Source: Candidatus Bathyarchaeota archaeon
Lineage (GTDB): Archaea > Thermoproteota > Bathyarchaeia > Bathyarchaeales > Bathycorpusculaceae
Reading direction: 5' to 3'
Length of the DNA: 37,723 nt
Assembly (NCBI GenBank): GCA_026414525.1
Contig: JAOAIV010000002.1
Coordinates: 1-37,723 of the forward strand
The position numbers and the translations under genes are program-made. Numbering within the stretch: the first letter of the stretch is position 1; each line of letters opens with the position of its first letter. The notes under the pieces were generated by a model. That model saw only the letters and a program-made list of their open reading frames with translations. It did not search any database and was not told the origin of the DNA. Below, one piece after another: positions 15,269 to 24,148 of the stretch.

Positions 15269-16128
15269 GTGCGTTTAACACCTTTAACATTTGCATCATT
15301 TTTGATATTCTCATTTTGCCTTTCATTTCTTGCTAATTCAGCAAACTACAAACTGTTTCCCTCTGCTCAAGCCCTTGAATCGAACGAATTGTCTGTAACA
15401 CTTTTCTGGTCGAACAACCTACTATATCAAGGTGACGTTGCAACAGTTAGGATATCATTAAAAAGCAGTTCCACTGAGCAACTTTTCATCTATTACATCG
15501 GCATACACTTCGACTGGATGGCTGAAGGCGGCTTCTACGGCTATGATTTATCAGACAGCCCAGTGCTCATCCCAGCCGGCGGCAGTAACATTTTTGATCC
15601 TATGTCAATTCAAATTCCAATAAACGTGACTGCAGGTGAACATACCTATTTTGTCGGCATAGAAGGAAGGCAAGGCGCAACAACAGCCTTCTCATGGGAC
15701 TCTCCAAAATACACTGTGAAAATTCATCCCTTCGGCTACGCAATCATGCTCACGCAGCTTGAACGCGAACTAAACGAGTCCATTCACAAAAACTATGAAA
15801 GCGCAGAAGCCCGATCACTGGTACAGCAAGCACAAAGCGAATTCGCAAAGGCACAACCATTGGCACTTGAAGGCAATTGGCAAGAAGCTCTGCCGCATTT
15901 GTATCTGTCTCTGACCTCTTGACTCAAGCAAGTCAGATAGAGCAGTTGAATGCGGAGCAGAAAGCAGCGCAGCAAACCCTCCTGGTGTATGGAATAATAT
16001 TAACTGTTGTGACTGTGGCCGTTGTTGCCATGATTCTTGTAGTGATGCGGAAAAAGCGGAAGCGCCTCGCCTCTGAAATTTCTCAACCAAACGAGGCGGC
16101 TGAAGAATTTAGCGCAGAGCAGACCTAA
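15269..16128 (+). pseudogene. Secreted/membrane-anchored protein interrupted by a frameshift
   Basis: The first frame (15269-15922, GTG start) encodes a signal peptide (FASFLIFSFCLSFLANS), a beta-rich extracellular domain and a helical segment. It stops soon after EALPHLYL. The second frame (open by 15877, to 16128) continues with a helix (SDLLTQASQIEQLNAEQKAA), a membrane helix (about VYGIILTVVTVAVVAMILVV) and a cytoplasmic tail starting RKKRKR. Together they make one type-I membrane protein of about 285 residues. The shift corresponds to one missing base around 15890-15920. It could be a sequencing error, a true lesion or, less likely, recoding. The function of the extracellular domain is unknown. 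Confidence 0.7.
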
Positions 16129-16246
16129 TGCTTTATCTCCTTTTCAATTGACAGCTAGCCGACTCCCAACAACACGCATTGAACGTGTCTTCCTACACGG
16201 CTGCATAATGCTTAAATGTTTTTTTGATTGTGCTTACTATGTTCGC

Positions 16247-16324
16247 GGGCTGGTAGATCAGTCTGGTATGATCGCCACGTTGGCATCGTGGAGGCCGCGG
16301 GTTCAAATCCCGCCCAGTCCACCA
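16247..16324 (+). tRNA. tRNA-Ala (GGC anticodon), CCA encoded
   Basis: Acceptor arms GGGCTGG and CCAGTCC pair with one G-T wobble, with discriminator A at 16321 followed by an encoded CCA (16322-16324). The anticodon stem CCACG/CGTGG closes the loop TTGGCAT, giving anticodon GGC for alanine. The T arm is GCGGGTTCAAATCCCGC. No intron. Confidence 0.96.
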
Positions 16325-16380
16325 TCGTACTCTTTTTGCTGTTTTTATCCGTATTTTAAAGGTAAATTGCTTGCTTCGTG

Positions 16381-16782
16381 CTATTCGCTTCCGCGGGTGG
16401 TGCGTCGTTCTTCGAGGAGAGGTAGTCGTATTCGAATGATTGTTTTGTTTCCGTATATGCTGTATTTATGAAGCTTCTTGCCTTCTGGTATTCTGTCCAC
16501 TAAGCCGCATTTTACGAGTTCATCTAAGTTTCGCCAAAGCCCTTTTTTCGCGCCTCTTTTAAGGCTCATCTTTTCGAATAGCTCGTTTACCGTCATCGGC
16601 GCACCATGCTTCTGGTAATGAGCGGCTAATTCCCGCAGGATTTGTCTGTTTCTCTTAGAGCCCAGTGCATCAAGCGTCTTCTCCGTGAGCTCTTCTGGAA
16701 CGAAAAGGCTTTCATGCGTGCCAAGAGTTATTTCCATCAGGTCGTAATATGGCTTTATGAAGTCCCAGTAGCATTTCAGCAC
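16381..16782 (-). CDS. Winged-helix transcriptional regulator-like protein
   Basis: 133 residues with a winged-helix pattern: NRQILRELAAHYQKHGAPMTVNELFEKM (helices 1-2), KKGLWRNLDELVKCGLVDRI (recognition helix) and a wing ending KLHKYSIYG. The GTG at 16782 is the only conventional start in frame and lacks a clear ribosome binding site. The same frame stays open upstream to the TGA of the preceding gene at 16846 and reads plausibly (SRELKRAVLKCYWDF), so the N-terminus may be longer. It lies downstream of, and in the same orientation as, the unknown 320-residue protein. Confidence 0.68.
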   Translation of the reverse strand: MLKCYWDFIKPYYDLMEITLGTHESLFVPEELTEKTLDALGSKRNRQILRELAAHYQKHGAPMTVNELFEKMSLKRGAKKGLWRNLDELVKCGLVDRIPEGKKLHKYSIYGNKTIIRIRLPLLEERRTTRGSE

Positions 16783-16845
16783 TGCACGTTTTAGTTCACG
16801 GGAGGCAGTTCCATCTGCGCTGCTTTTGCTTGCAGCAAATTTTTC

Positions 16846-17808
16846 TCAGCAGTAATCAAGATCCTTGGATGACTTGGAAAACGGGTAAATAATGTTGCGT
16901 ACAAGATATTCAAGGAATCGTGTAGACACATTTTCCTGCTCGTAAATTTTTCTGCTGACATCGCTGTAAGAATCTATTATGAAAAGTGTTTGGTCTGGGT
17001 TGAGGTCTCTTGAGTGTAGATAACGCATTGGCTTGCCTGAAATCGTAACGGGATCAGGTAAGACTATGGTTGCAGGATACTCAATGCCTTGATCTGCGCA
17101 GATCAATTTCTTAAGCACAGAGAGCCCCGCGTTTGACTCGTCGAAAATGTAGTATGACGCACCGAGGTAGCCAAGGGATTCTAGGCCCCAGCTTACATAG
17201 GGGTACTTCTTTATTTCAGTGCCCAACTTGTTTCTTTCAAAAAGATATATCCTGAGCAGTTCTTTCTCAAAATCAGTTACATTGTATGTACCATCTTTTA
17301 GTTTGATTGTTTTTCTTTCAAGTTTTTCAGGAGTGTTAATCTGTTCCAGTATTGCTTGAAGGCTTTTTTCGAATTCGAGTATTCGCAGGATGCTGTATAC
17401 GTCTCGCTGAATTTCAATTCTGTCCTCAATTATAACAACTTTCACGTTAGGCTTGAATACGCTTTGAAAGAATTTATGTGCTTCAGCGACACGTTCACTT
17501 ATGTCTCCGCGGTGGTAGCCGCGTCCTATGTCTCTTAATGCGCCGATGTAAACGACTGGATTAATAGAGTAGCCACTTTGTATTAGATGCTGCACAAGAA
17601 AGAGTGGGTAGAAATGCTTAAGCTGAGCTACTTCCAAGTCGGCATGGAATGCAACTACAATTATAGAATTTAATTTCCGCTTTTTCCAATGTTCACCTAA
17701 TCCATCTATGACTCGAATTTGTTCCATTTCCGGGAATCTTTGCTTGAACCATTCTTCTGTTAATAATGGAAGGGGTATGGCGCCTTGTGTTTCAGTTTTT
17801 TTGGACAT
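16846..17808 (-). CDS. Conserved-looking hypothetical protein, 320 residues
   Basis: I do not recognise the family. The first half alternates strands and helices like a Rossmann-type fold (SIIVVAFHADLEVAQL, NPVVYIGAL, NVKVVIIEDRIEI). Its middle is helical with EKELLRIYLFERNKLG, and the last third has more strands (EYPATIVLPDPVT, QTLFIIDSYSDVS). There is faint similarity to the layout of class I aminoacyl-tRNA synthetase-like domains, but no HIGH or KMSKS motif, so I do not claim it. No membrane segment or signal peptide. The winged-helix gene follows in the same frame after 63 bases. Confidence 0.65.
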   Translation of the reverse strand: MSKKTETQGAIPLPLLTEEWFKQRFPEMEQIRVIDGLGEHWKKRKLNSIIVVAFHADLEVAQLKHFYPLFLVQHLIQSGYSINPVVYIGALRDIGRGYHRGDISERVAEAHKFFQSVFKPNVKVVIIEDRIEIQRDVYSILRILEFEKSLQAILEQINTPEKLERKTIKLKDGTYNVTDFEKELLRIYLFERNKLGTEIKKYPYVSWGLESLGYLGASYYIFDESNAGLSVLKKLICADQGIEYPATIVLPDPVTISGKPMRYLHSRDLNPDQTLFIIDSYSDVSRKIYEQENVSTRFLEYLVRNIIYPFSKSSKDLDYC

Positions 17809-17903
17809 TTTATTCAGCCTTTTTTTGTTACATTTATTTCAGTAATTATGGGTTAAAGTTACTTAAATTGTGACTAATCCTCGATATCATGTTAATTCGT
17901 TTG

Positions 17904-17914
17904 TTATATATAAG
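17904..17914 (+). promoter_or_regulatory. TATA box
   Basis: TTATATATAAG is a near-consensus archaeal TATA element. A transcript would begin near 17930-17940 and run into the small gene at 18020. Nothing else recognisable lies between 17809 and 17900. Confidence 0.5.
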
Positions 17915-18019
17915 TTTTGGTAATAAAAAATGTTACTAATGTGGTGTTATGCTGTGTTTTTTATGACTGAAAGCATAACTCATACAGCCACAATTATAGT
18001 CAGTAAAGGATGTAACAAA

Positions 18020-18208
18020 ATGGCTGCAATAAACAATTATGATGCCCGCGAACTCAAAGAAGGCATAATACAGATACACCGAATGCTAGAGCTACGAAAA
18101 CTTCACATGAAGAATTTAGAAGCAGGGCAAATTTGCAGTACCTGTAGCAGCATCTGTAGTGAACTAGGCTTGCAAAAACAAACACTGCGCTTCTTAAACC
18201 GCCATTAA
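18020..18208 (+). CDS. Small cysteine-containing hypothetical protein
   Basis: 62 residues from the ATG at 18020, which has AAAGGA (18005-18010) upstream. An earlier ATG in the same frame at 17930 would give 92 residues with an unlikely N-terminus. The protein is mostly helical (RELKEGIIQIHRMLELRKLHMKNL), followed by a CSTCSSIC cluster that could bind a metal. It sits behind a strong TATA box and converges on the MFS gene. Function unknown. Confidence 0.45.
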   Translation: MAAINNYDARELKEGIIQIHRMLELRKLHMKNLEAGQICSTCSSICSELGLQKQTLRFLNRH

Positions 18209-18225
18209 AAGTAATGCCGCTAAAT

Positions 18226-19487
18226 TCAATATTTCCGTTCTTCTGCACTGGGCTCTGTTATCCGAAAAACTATTAACAACAGAATCGGAACCGTTAGTGC
18301 AATTGTCAAATAGAAGGGTAATTGCGGTAGCAGAGTGTATAGGAAGTTCCCAATCATCATACCCGCGCCAGTAAGGATGTAGCCCAAAGTTTACGCCGCC
18401 AACTATTTTCCCCCCGATTTTGCGGTTCAACTAAGCATGCGGAAAGTGCCATAGCCGCGGCCATCATGAAAAGCTGCACCAATCCAAGTAGCGCCATTGA
18501 CGCCATTACTGATAAGAGGTTGCCGTTTACGAAAAGCAGCATAGAAATCACGAGGATGCATGGGCCGATTGCTAACGGAAGCTTCATGCCTACCTTATCA
18601 ACCATCTTCCCTATTGGGAAAGACGCTATGACCATGATTATCATCATGGGAATGTACGCGAGAAACCATTGGTCCTGCGGGATGCCAAGCACATCACGGG
18701 CGTAAATGGCGTTGATAACATTTGTTAAAGCAAACAAAAACATGGTTGACGCTTGAACTATGAAAAGCCAGAAAACCGTGCGCGGCACAATCCTCCACAC
18801 TTGAAGATTCGCCTTGATCGCTTCCGGGTACTTTGAAATGAAATATCTGAAGCGTATTTTCTCCTCATTCACTACAGTTTCCTTTAGCTTTAACCTGCTA
18901 TCAGCAGCCATAAGAAAAAGAACCATTACGATGAAATAGACGGCTTGCATACCTGCGACTAAGCCAAGCGAAACAACGATAATTCCGCCAATCACCGTTC
19001 CAGGCGTGTTAAAGGTGCCATGTATCATGTTTATAAAAGAAGAGGCTACTCCACGCCGTTCAGGTGGAACAGAATCCTGAACCATGGCGAACAACGCTGG
19101 CTGATAAATTAGGCATAGACTTTGTATGACAGTGCCAATCAAAATTAGGTGCCAAGCGGGTGTTAAATTCCAAAAGGGCGCGAGCACAAAAAACAGGTAA
19201 GACAAGCCTATGCCAAACGTCATTGTAACGATAAGCCAGCGCCTGCCAAATTTATCTGCGAGAAAACCGCCGGGAACCGCCACAAGTGCCAGAGCAACGA
19301 AGTTTGCAAGGCCTATTATGCCTAGTGCCATGGGGAACGTGTTTCCACCTAGCGCGTCAACGTACTGCTGATAATAAGGGACAGGCATCTCTTGACCTAT
19401 ATCCATCAATATCCAACTGATTACAAGAATAAGATAATTTCCTTTCAAAAACGAAAACTCGCGCCGAAAGACTTCGCTAAACCCCAT
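18226..19487 (-). pseudogene. MFS transporter with two frame breaks near its C-terminus
   Basis: The intact frame (19487 down to 18357) encodes about 360 residues of a 12-helix major facilitator. It has the loop 2-3 motif GGFLADKFGRRW and its counterpart GKMVDKVGMKL. After EPQNRG the frame runs into a nonsense tail. One base fewer in the G run at 18411-18416 restores GKIVGGVNF. A second single-base removal in the next GGG restores the final helices (ILTGAGMMIGNFLYTLL ... LLLIVFRITEPSAEE), ending at a TGA at 18226-18228. Both sites are G homopolymers, so sequencing error is quite possible; otherwise the gene is decayed. The substrate is unknown. Confidence 0.8.
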
Positions 19488-19598
19488 ATCAGCATTTCTT
19501 AAACCAGAAGATTCGCTTCTCTTACCTTAAACTTTTCCGCATCAGAAACAAGTTTTCTTTTATTAAAATGTAGGCACCTGCAACTTGATAATAAATTC

Positions 19599-19621
19599 AT
19601 GTGTATTTAAGTTGTACACAT
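19599..19621. promoter_or_regulatory. 7-9-7 inverted repeat, candidate operator between divergent genes
   Basis: ATGTGTA (19599-19605), spacer TTTAAGTTG and TACACAT (19615-19621) form a perfect inverted repeat. It lies between the MFS start (19487) and the 44-codon gene (19683). The spacer contains a TTTAA element. The half-site resembles the one at 5536-5554. Confidence 0.45.
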
Positions 19622-19682
19622 CTACAAAAACTGAATTTACAATACAAAATGCTTTTTTAACTTAAATACAAGGTAATGACTA

Positions 19683-19817
19683 GTGAAATCTAACTTGAAC
19701 AAGCAGACAAAACGTGCATTCAAAACAACACTTATCGAACAAGGCTATTCAAAAAAGGTTGCTGACGAGATTTGGAATTGGTACAATTTTTCACTAAAAG
19801 AAAATAAATGCTGCTAA
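19683..19817 (+). CDS. 44-residue small protein
   Basis: A GTG start at 19683 with AGGT (19671-19674) 8 bases upstream opens a 44-codon gene. The product is basic and helical: TKRAFKTTLIEQGYSKKVAD, followed by EIWNWYNFS and a CC end. The pattern of a short helix, Gly-Tyr-Ser turn, second helix and Trp-x-Trp-Tyr looks like a folded mini-protein. I recall similar short proteins in archaeal genomes but cannot name a family. It sits upstream of the surface-protein gene on the same strand, 115 bases away. Confidence 0.6.
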   Translation: MKSNLNKQTKRAFKTTLIEQGYSKKVADEIWNWYNFSLKENKCC

Positions 19818-19932
19818 ATTTGGGGTAAAAACAAATAGGCACTGTAGCTTTCTAAAAACTCGATTTTCCGAACAGCTTAAATTACCTTCTTGCAACTTAA
19901 TTTGATGTATCAAGTTAAAGAGGAAAAAATTA

Positions 19933-22272
19933 ATGCTCTCTCATTCAGCAATAACCAAACTCAAAACAATACTTATAATCGACCTAATTATAGTAGCTTC
20001 AGCGGCTGGAGCTTACTTTTACCTTCAAGCAGAAGGGCTCATAGCATCACCACCAAAACCCGCCGAGTTTGTAGTAACCGGCCTCAGAATTACGCCTTCT
20101 GAAGTGGAAATTTTCGAGCCTGTATTGGTCACCGTGAATGTGACTAATATTGGCGACGAAAAAGGTGAATACATCGCGAATCTCACAATCAACGGCGTGA
20201 TAGAAGAAAACCAGACGGTCACGGTTCTCGGAAAAAACTTCACTATAGCAGAGTTTACCGTACTCAAAGAAACTGAAGGAATATACACTGTTGAAATAGG
20301 AGGGTTAACTGGTGTATTAACGGTTAAAACACCGCCTCCAACAGCAAGCAAAATTGGCTTATCCAAACTTACCATTAGCCCCTACGAAGCCTGGCCTAAT
20401 GAAACAATGAAAGCCACAGTTGTTGCAACAAACACTGGTGATGCACCAGACAGCCTTGCAGTCCGGTTTATGGTTGATGGTTCGCTGCTTGAGCGGCGTC
20501 TAATTGAATTAACCGCTAAAGAAACTAGAACCATTGAGTTCACATTCCCAGCACCAGCCGAGGGCAAGCACACTGTTCAAGTAAATTCTTTAACTGGAAC
20601 GTTCACAGTAGTTCCAACAGGATATCACACGCTCATTGTGGGCAGGTCAGGAGGAGGTTCTAAACCCTTAGAGTTCACCCTTAATGGTGTACCTCAAAAG
20701 ACCACCTATGTTGAACTTTTGCCGGTAGGTGAATACACAATCACCGTGCCAAAGATTGTTGATGTGGGAACAGGCATTCTGGAATTCTCCTTTTGGAGCG
20801 ATGGCTCCACGAGCACAACCATAACTTTTAAGCTAAATGAGCGGAAAGTTATAGTTGCCACTTACACCGTAATCAGCGGATACGCTTCTTGTCCCTCATT
20901 GTTTTATTGGAACGGGACAGATTACGTCTACGTTACCGAAATTTCAAATGCTGGCTGGCTAGGATACATTGATTATATTGATGAGAAAGGAAACATTGTT
21001 TTTGGCGGTGGAAATCCATGGGACACCATCAAGCTGGATGCGAAGCAACTTGCCATAAAAAGAGATAAGGACGGAGAATTTTACGACATAATCCTCCTAC
21101 AGAAATGGGACGAAATATTCTATTTGGACACTGCCTTCATGCTAGTTGTGGATCATCCAGCTGATGTAGATGTCTACTCAACAATGGTTAATTACGTTAA
21201 TAAAGCCTTTCCAAGCGAGATTTACACAGTCAGCAAAAATAACCTGCTAACCCCCATCTCTGCCGTAAATGAAAAAGGCGAAAACGTTTTACCTTACATT
21301 GCGAAACTCGATGGCATTTTTACTCCTGCTACCAATGGACTTGAGAGCCCATCATGGGATAAAATCCAACTAAACCAGCTAACCCTCAACTTAGGCGACT
21401 TATCTGGCGCAAAAGAAATTAAACTTGTACTCAATGGCATGGTAGATTGGGGTTCACCTGAAACTTATGAACCATGGATTGAACAATTCAAAGCCGCGGC
21501 TGCAAAGGGTCTTGTGCCTAATGGCACAGAAATTTACCCGCCACCCTACATGGAAGTGATGGATGCAAAAGGGAATTGGGTACGTGTACCCCAAGATAGG
21601 CAGATACCCATACCCTCAGATTATGTTCCACGTACCTTTGCAGTTAACCTAACTGGACTTTTCCCCGCTGGTGTCCGTGATTACAAGATTCGAATAACCA
21701 ACTTCTTCAATGTAACGTTTGATTACATAGGAATAGACATAACACCGCAGAGAGCCATTACAGTTCAGAAAATTAATGCCATCGCCGTGTTAGATCAAGC
21801 ATTTCAAAGTCTCTCTACATCTACAGGCGCTTTCACAAGATACGGCGACGTGACACAATTAATCCTAAACGAAGATGACATGTTTGTAATTGGACGCCAA
21901 GGCGATAATGTATCTTTACGTTTTCCAACAGCTAATTTAGCCCCGCTTGGTAAGGGAATGGAACGTTCGTATTTCCTATTCGTAGCATGCTGGTTCAAAG
22001 ATCCGCCTGGAAACTGGGGCTATGGCTTTAACTTTACTGTGGAACCGCTTCCTTTCCGAAATATGACCGGCTTTCCTTATCCTGCTACAGAGAGCTACCC
22101 CTATGACGAAGCGCATTTGAAATATCTGCGAGAGTACAATACTAGAGTAGTTAAAGCACCAGCCGAATCACTAACAGTGGGCGCTTTTGACATATGGGCC
22201 ATTTCAGTTGCAATACTTATAGCAGTTGTTGACTTGGGAGTTCTAGCCTACTTCAAAAAGCGCCAGCGTTAA
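19933..22272 (+). CDS. Large cell-surface protein with CARDB-like repeats and two membrane anchors
   Basis: 779 residues. An N-terminal helix (about 12-32) acts as signal or anchor. Two Ig-like repeats follow: about 47-130 (VTVNVTNIGDEKGEY) and about 140-230 (ATVVATNTGDAPDSL). Both have the CARDB pattern of an N-T-G turn and a closing TGxxTV strand. A long beta-rich ectodomain (about 235-740) contains YWNGTDYVYVTEIS and many NxT/S sequons. A C-terminal helix (about 753-773) ends in KKRQR. ATG with GAGG 10 bases upstream. It is likely a surface or S-layer-associated protein; its ligand is unknown. It is transcribed alone. Confidence 0.8.
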   Translation: MLSHSAITKLKTILIIDLIIVASAAGAYFYLQAEGLIASPPKPAEFVVTGLRITPSEVEIFEPVLVTVNVTNIGDEKGEYIANLTINGVIEENQTVTVLGKNFTIAEFTVLKETEGIYTVEIGGLTGVLTVKTPPPTASKIGLSKLTISPYEAWPNETMKATVVATNTGDAPDSLAVRFMVDGSLLERRLIELTAKETRTIEFTFPAPAEGKHTVQVNSLTGTFTVVPTGYHTLIVGRSGGGSKPLEFTLNGVPQKTTYVELLPVGEYTITVPKIVDVGTGILEFSFWSDGSTSTTITFKLNERKVIVATYTVISGYASCPSLFYWNGTDYVYVTEISNAGWLGYIDYIDEKGNIVFGGGNPWDTIKLDAKQLAIKRDKDGEFYDIILLQKWDEIFYLDTAFMLVVDHPADVDVYSTMVNYVNKAFPSEIYTVSKNNLLTPISAVNEKGENVLPYIAKLDGIFTPATNGLESPSWDKIQLNQLTLNLGDLSGAKEIKLVLNGMVDWGSPETYEPWIEQFKAAAAKGLVPNGTEIYPPPYMEVMDAKGNWVRVPQDRQIPIPSDYVPRTFAVNLTGLFPAGVRDYKIRITNFFNVTFDYIGIDITPQRAITVQKINAIAVLDQAFQSLSTSTGAFTRYGDVTQLILNEDDMFVIGRQGDNVSLRFPTANLAPLGKGMERSYFLFVACWFKDPPGNWGYGFNFTVEPLPFRNMTGFPYPATESYPYDEAHLKYLREYNTRVVKAPAESLTVGAFDIWAISVAILIAVVDLGVLAYFKKRQR

Positions 22273-22319
22273 ACAGCATTTTCCATTTTTCTTTTATGCA
22301 GTAATGCATCTTGGCTTGT

Positions 22320-23642
22320 TTATGAATGCCAAGGCTCGATCAGCCTATCTACCGCAGCAGCCTGTTTTTCTATTCCATAGCGGCTTAGCGGCTTTGTCAA
22401 ATGCCTCTGCGATCTAGTCGATGTCGCGTATAAGCAGGTTTTTAAGCGTCTTTCTTCCACAACCAGCACTTTTTCGGCGTCTTTAAGCCTTAACCTGCAT
22501 TTCGAGCAACGAAAGCCTTTACCCTTCCCCATAGATTTTAACCGCTTGCCGCAGTTTGGACATACGGGATTTTGGTATGCAGTTTTCGGAGCAAGCTCCA
22601 GAATATTGATTTTTTCAAGGTTTATCGTTAATCGCTTTCCATCCTTGGGTTTGCGCGCGGCGCCATAAACTTCTACATTGTCTCCTACAATTAAGGCCAT
22701 AGCTACTTTGCGCAAAGCTCCTGTAGGCTCATAAGCGGCGCAGTCAACCTCGCCCGTTTCATCCTTAATGGAAAAAATCACGTGCCGCAGCGGAACCAGC
22801 TGGGGATTTCGTGATACCGTTCCACGTACGATAACTGAACTATAAGGTTGTATCTGATTCAAGGCTGCTACGCGCTTGAGATGCGCGTCTGTGCCTTGAT
22901 TTGTGCGAAAGATCAGCCATCTTTCCACAGGTTCCAGCGGTTTCACAAGTTCAAAGGCTTTTTTAACTATTTCAGCTGTTTCGCCTCTTATCCCGAAGAG
23001 AATAGGGTCAGGTCCTCTCGGTGTGATGATAACTCTACCCTTTTCCAAGTCCACGTTATTGAATGTGTATGGCCGTGTTAGCCTATCCATCTCAAAGATT
23101 GATGCTACATCAACTTTCCGCTTTAACCCACGGTTCTCTGCTATTCGGTATGCGATTAACTCGTAAGTGTGGTCAGCTTCAAGCGTCTCGCCAATAGCGG
23201 CCAATGCGCCGATGATTCCTCTGGAGGTGTTAAAGCCGACTGCTTCGCCTCTAAACTTTTTGACAAGTTTTACTGCTTGATTCAAAGTTACAATTCCGGT
23301 TATAGCCCTTTTAGCAAAAGTCTTGAGTTCGTTGGGCACTTGCCGTTGGGCTATGAAAACTATTCCTGGATCAGTGCCTTGGAAGCTTAGGTCAGAATGC
23401 TCTTCTACTAGACTTAGTGTAACGTCCTTTATCTTTTCCTTTAGCTTGGTATCATGCATAATTCTGAGGCATAAAGCACCATTGCCCCTTGTCTTCCAGG
23501 GCACATTAGGATTAAGCCTAATCAAATTTGGGTAATCCAGAAACTTGACGCCAAGCTTTTCAAGTTTTTCCACAAGCAGGGCAGCAACATAAGTCGTGCA
23601 GCCTTGTCTTGTCGAGTCAGTATCATCAATTCCGATATGCAT
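22320..23642 (-). CDS. tiaS: tRNA(Ile2) 2-agmatinylcytidine synthetase TiaS
   Basis: Attaches agmatine to C34 of tRNA-Ile2 so that it reads AUA, an archaea-specific reaction. About 440 residues. The N-terminus MHIGIDDTDS is the kinase-like acidic motif, followed by GCTTYVAALL and WKTRGNGALCLRI. An OB-fold region lies around SSVIVRGTVSRNP, and a zinc ribbon (CPNCGKRL ... FRCSKCRLRL) follows. A TTG at 23660 is an alternative start. I prefer the ATG at 23642 because homologues begin at IGIDDTDS. A TATA-like GTTATAG about 23 bases upstream implies a leaderless transcript. Confidence 0.93.
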   Translation of the reverse strand: MHIGIDDTDSTRQGCTTYVAALLVEKLEKLGVKFLDYPNLIRLNPNVPWKTRGNGALCLRIMHDTKLKEKIKDVTLSLVEEHSDLSFQGTDPGIVFIAQRQVPNELKTFAKRAITGIVTLNQAVKLVKKFRGEAVGFNTSRGIIGALAAIGETLEADHTYELIAYRIAENRGLKRKVDVASIFEMDRLTRPYTFNNVDLEKGRVIITPRGPDPILFGIRGETAEIVKKAFELVKPLEPVERWLIFRTNQGTDAHLKRVAALNQIQPYSSVIVRGTVSRNPQLVPLRHVIFSIKDETGEVDCAAYEPTGALRKVAMALIVGDNVEVYGAARKPKDGKRLTINLEKINILELAPKTAYQNPVCPNCGKRLKSMGKGKGFRCSKCRLRLKDAEKVLVVEERRLKTCLYATSTRSQRHLTKPLSRYGIEKQAAAVDRLIEPWHS

Positions 23643-23821
23643 TATTTGCTGATTGGTCAACTATAACTGGGCCTCAGCTCTTAGAGATGTGCTTGCGCAA
23701 ATAAAAAATACATTTGCAGTTCGCCATTCTTTTGCTTCATACGTTCAATGAGCATTTTTAAGCGTGCTTGGCAATACAGTTACGCGCACTTTGTACATTG
23801 AAAGAAAAAGGAAGTAGATGC

Positions 23822-24058
23822 TTATTTCTCTTCTATAACAATCATTGTTAGTGTCGATCTAACCTTGTCAAGTCGGCGGATACGCCACGTTACTATCTCT
23901 TTTAGCTTATCCATTGTTTCAGCTTTTACTCTTGCAACTATGTCATAGACTCCGTAAACTGCGGAGGCTTCCTCCACTCCTTCAACCTTTTTCAGTTCTT
24001 TCAGAACATCTGACTCTGAACCTATTTCAGTATTTATTAACACAAATGCGGTTGGCAT
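23822..24058 (-). CDS. Stand-alone Lrp/AsnC ligand-binding (RAM) domain protein
   Basis: 78 residues equal to the RAM domain alone: AFVLINTEIGSESDVLKELK, VEEASAVYGVYDIVARVKAE, then a helix and a final strand (VRSTLTMIVIEE). There is no helix-turn-helix, so it would act as an amino-acid-binding oligomer or as a partner of full-length Lrp proteins. Such single-domain forms are common in archaea. A short gap with TATA-like sequence separates it from the thiolase-like gene. Confidence 0.92.
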   Translation of the reverse strand: MPTAFVLINTEIGSESDVLKELKKVEGVEEASAVYGVYDIVARVKAETMDKLKEIVTWRIRRLDKVRSTLTMIVIEEK

Positions 24059-24148
24059 ATAATCTCCTCAAGTAATGTTGACGCATTGAGCATTAAAATA
24101 TTTTTCTCAAAACCAGTTTCGCCGCCAGAAAAACCTCTGTAGTAACCG

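Noticed and set aside
16846-17808. Class I aminoacyl-tRNA synthetase-like assignment of the 320-residue protein
   Set aside because: The resemblance is only in strand-helix order; neither HIGH nor KMSKS is present, so no function is claimed.
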